Made by a program: the position numbers and the translations under genes
The notes under the pieces: model-generated
Database searches by the model: none
Seen by the model: the letters and a program-made list of their open reading frames with translations, nothing else
Told to the model about the DNA's origin: nothing
From: Arthrobacter echini
GTDB taxonomy: Bacteria > Actinomycetota > Actinomycetes > Actinomycetales > Micrococcaceae
DNA: 64,000 nucleotides
Direction: 5' to 3'
Assembly (NCBI RefSeq): GCF_004803505.1
Contig: NZ_SSWH01000006.1
Coordinates: 142,150-206,149, forward strand
Part shown: piece after piece, positions 63,280-64,000 of the stretch
How positions within the stretch are numbered: position 1 is the stretch's first letter
Layout: each line of letters begins with the position of its first letter

Positions 63280-63900
63280 TCAGGGTTCGCGGTGGGTCAG
63301 TGCCCAAAATCCGGTTGAGACAGCCAGCAGGGCCCATATGATCAGGCCGGTGTATCCGACCACGAGCGGCCCCAGTGTCGTCTCCTGAAATGCGGTACCC
63401 GACACCGTCCTTAGATACAGGTCGAGAGGCAGGGCGTGGTTGACCCATTGGACTGCGGGCAGTCCCTCAGAGGTGATCACGCTACCGACCCGGGCGATCA
63501 GTGAAAGCCCGGGAAAGACGCCGAGATAGACGATCATCGAGAGGACGGTACTGCGGAGCAGCAGAGCCATCGGGGCGCTCAGCAGCGCTGGCAGCGTACC
63601 GGCGGTGACGCAGACCAGCCACGTCACTGGTAACCGCCAAACACCCTCCAGACCAGTGACGGCCAGGCCCACCACGGCCATGCCGAAGGACGTCTCCGAG
63701 ACAATGACGACGGTAGCCAGGGCTTGGGCTGCGGTGCGGGCCAGTATCAGTCGGCGCCGGTTGGGGACCAGCCACAGCGAGATGACGAGCAGGCTCCTGA
63801 GGTCCAGGCTCGTGGAGTGGAGCAGAGTCAGGCCGATCACCACCGAGGTGACCGCGGTGGCCAAGATCATGGCCGTGGCTAGGTGTTCTTCCCACGGAGG
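63280..63900 (-). pseudogene. ABC-2-like permease, N-terminally truncated by an IS
   Basis: About 205 residues of continuous membrane protein with six helices, from EEHLATAMILATAVTSVVIG to GLIIWALLAVSTGFWALTH. The late segment VNHALPLDLYLRTVSGTAF is like the end region of ABC-2 exporter permeases. Coding sense stops near 63900, where an IS-like sequence begins and the frame runs on only by chance as an arginine/serine-rich stretch. The N-terminus and any ATPase partner are missing here. A shorter protein starting at the internal ATG (MILATAV) cannot be ruled out. Confidence 0.5.
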
Positions 63901-63901
63901 T

Positions 63902-64000
63902 TGTGTGCAGCGTGGCGTGGTTGAGTGAGGTGAGGACCTCCGGTATCGATATGGGTTACCACACCTGATCGAGTTCACGGAGGTCCTCGTGTCTTACGTT
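63902..64000 (+). mobile_element. Left end of an IS481-type insertion sequence (partial)
   Basis: TGTGTGCAGCG at 63902 could be a terminal repeat starting with TGT. At 63989 GTG TCT TAC GTT begins a frame (MSYV) that fits the start of many actinobacterial IS481-type transposases, preceded by a GGAGGT ribosome site. The element runs off the window, so the family call is tentative. Confidence 0.48.
63932..63988. repeat. 11-base inverted repeat upstream of the IS transposase start
   Basis: GAGGACCTCCG (63932-63942) and CGGAGGTCCTC (63978-63988) are perfect arms 35 bases apart; the right arm contains the GGAGGT ribosome site. If transcribed from outside the element, the hairpin would hide that site and limit transposase synthesis. 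Confidence 0.6.

Noticed and set aside
1..64000. CRISPR arrays, rRNA or tRNA genes, replication origin
   Set aside because: No spaced direct repeats, rRNA-like sequence, convincing tRNA fold or DnaA-box cluster was seen while reading both strands.

Overview
This window reads as chromosome of a high-GC actinobacterium, most likely a Micrococcaceae (Arthrobacter-like) organism. The grounds are the strong G/C third-position bias, many GTG starts, several apparently leaderless promoters with a TAnnnT box 6-7 bases before the start codon, a menaquinone locus arranged much as in other Actinomycetota, and the glyA-soxBDAG-purU order known from Arthrobacter and Corynebacterium. These assignments come from reading the sequence and recalling families; no database search was run.

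Layout. 1-7.9 kb: the 5' part of an FprA-type ferredoxin reductase, a RarD permease, and a minus-strand putrescine unit (putrescine oxidase, universal stress protein, amino acid/polyamine permease, then a second stress protein) facing a TetR regulator across an inverted repeat. 8-11 kb: gabT and a divergent PucR-type regulator, the probable next steps from putrescine to GABA to succinate semialdehyde. 11-24.8 kb: an esterase, a TRIC-like channel, a SUKH-HIT pair, and a menaquinone region (polyprenyl synthase, MenJ-type reductase, menG, menF, menD, menC) interrupted by a glutamate/glutamine-type ABC transporter.

24.8-41.4 kb is the most coherent block: an almost complete route for using creatinine, creatine and sarcosine. 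A BCCT transporter, creatininase and creatinase give sarcosine plus urea. Heterotetrameric sarcosine oxidase (soxBDAG) gives glycine and methylene-tetrahydrofolate, glyA turns these into serine, serine dehydratase gives pyruvate, and purU releases formate to recycle folate. An MHS-type transporter lies downstream. GntR/FCD and IclR regulators close the block. Three promoters here (MHS transporter, BCCT transporter, creatinase) carry the same operator, GTTGC-N7-GCAAC, starting about six bases after the predicted start site. The glyA-sox promoter instead carries an 18-base perfect palindrome across its start. I regard this two-operator regulon as the best discovery candidate in the window.

41.4-57.9 kb is mixed: an MFS exporter, two CrcB fluoride channel subunits, a DASS carboxylate transporter, a YdjA-like nitroreductase, an unusual SipW-type signal peptidase, a lipoprotein, a DUF2993 protein, a phospholipase D/cardiolipin synthase, a YczE-MocR divergent pair, a UvrA paralogue and an MpaB-type oxygenase. 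Small gene relics sit between them.

57.9-64 kb looks like an accessory or island region: a serine resolvase translationally coupled to an M48 protease and a small membrane protein, a metallo-beta-lactamase-fold hydrolase, a HAD hydrolase interrupted by an amber codon, a methyltransferase, an IS66-type transposase scar, and an ABC-2-like permease cut off by what looks like the start of an IS481-type element at the window edge.
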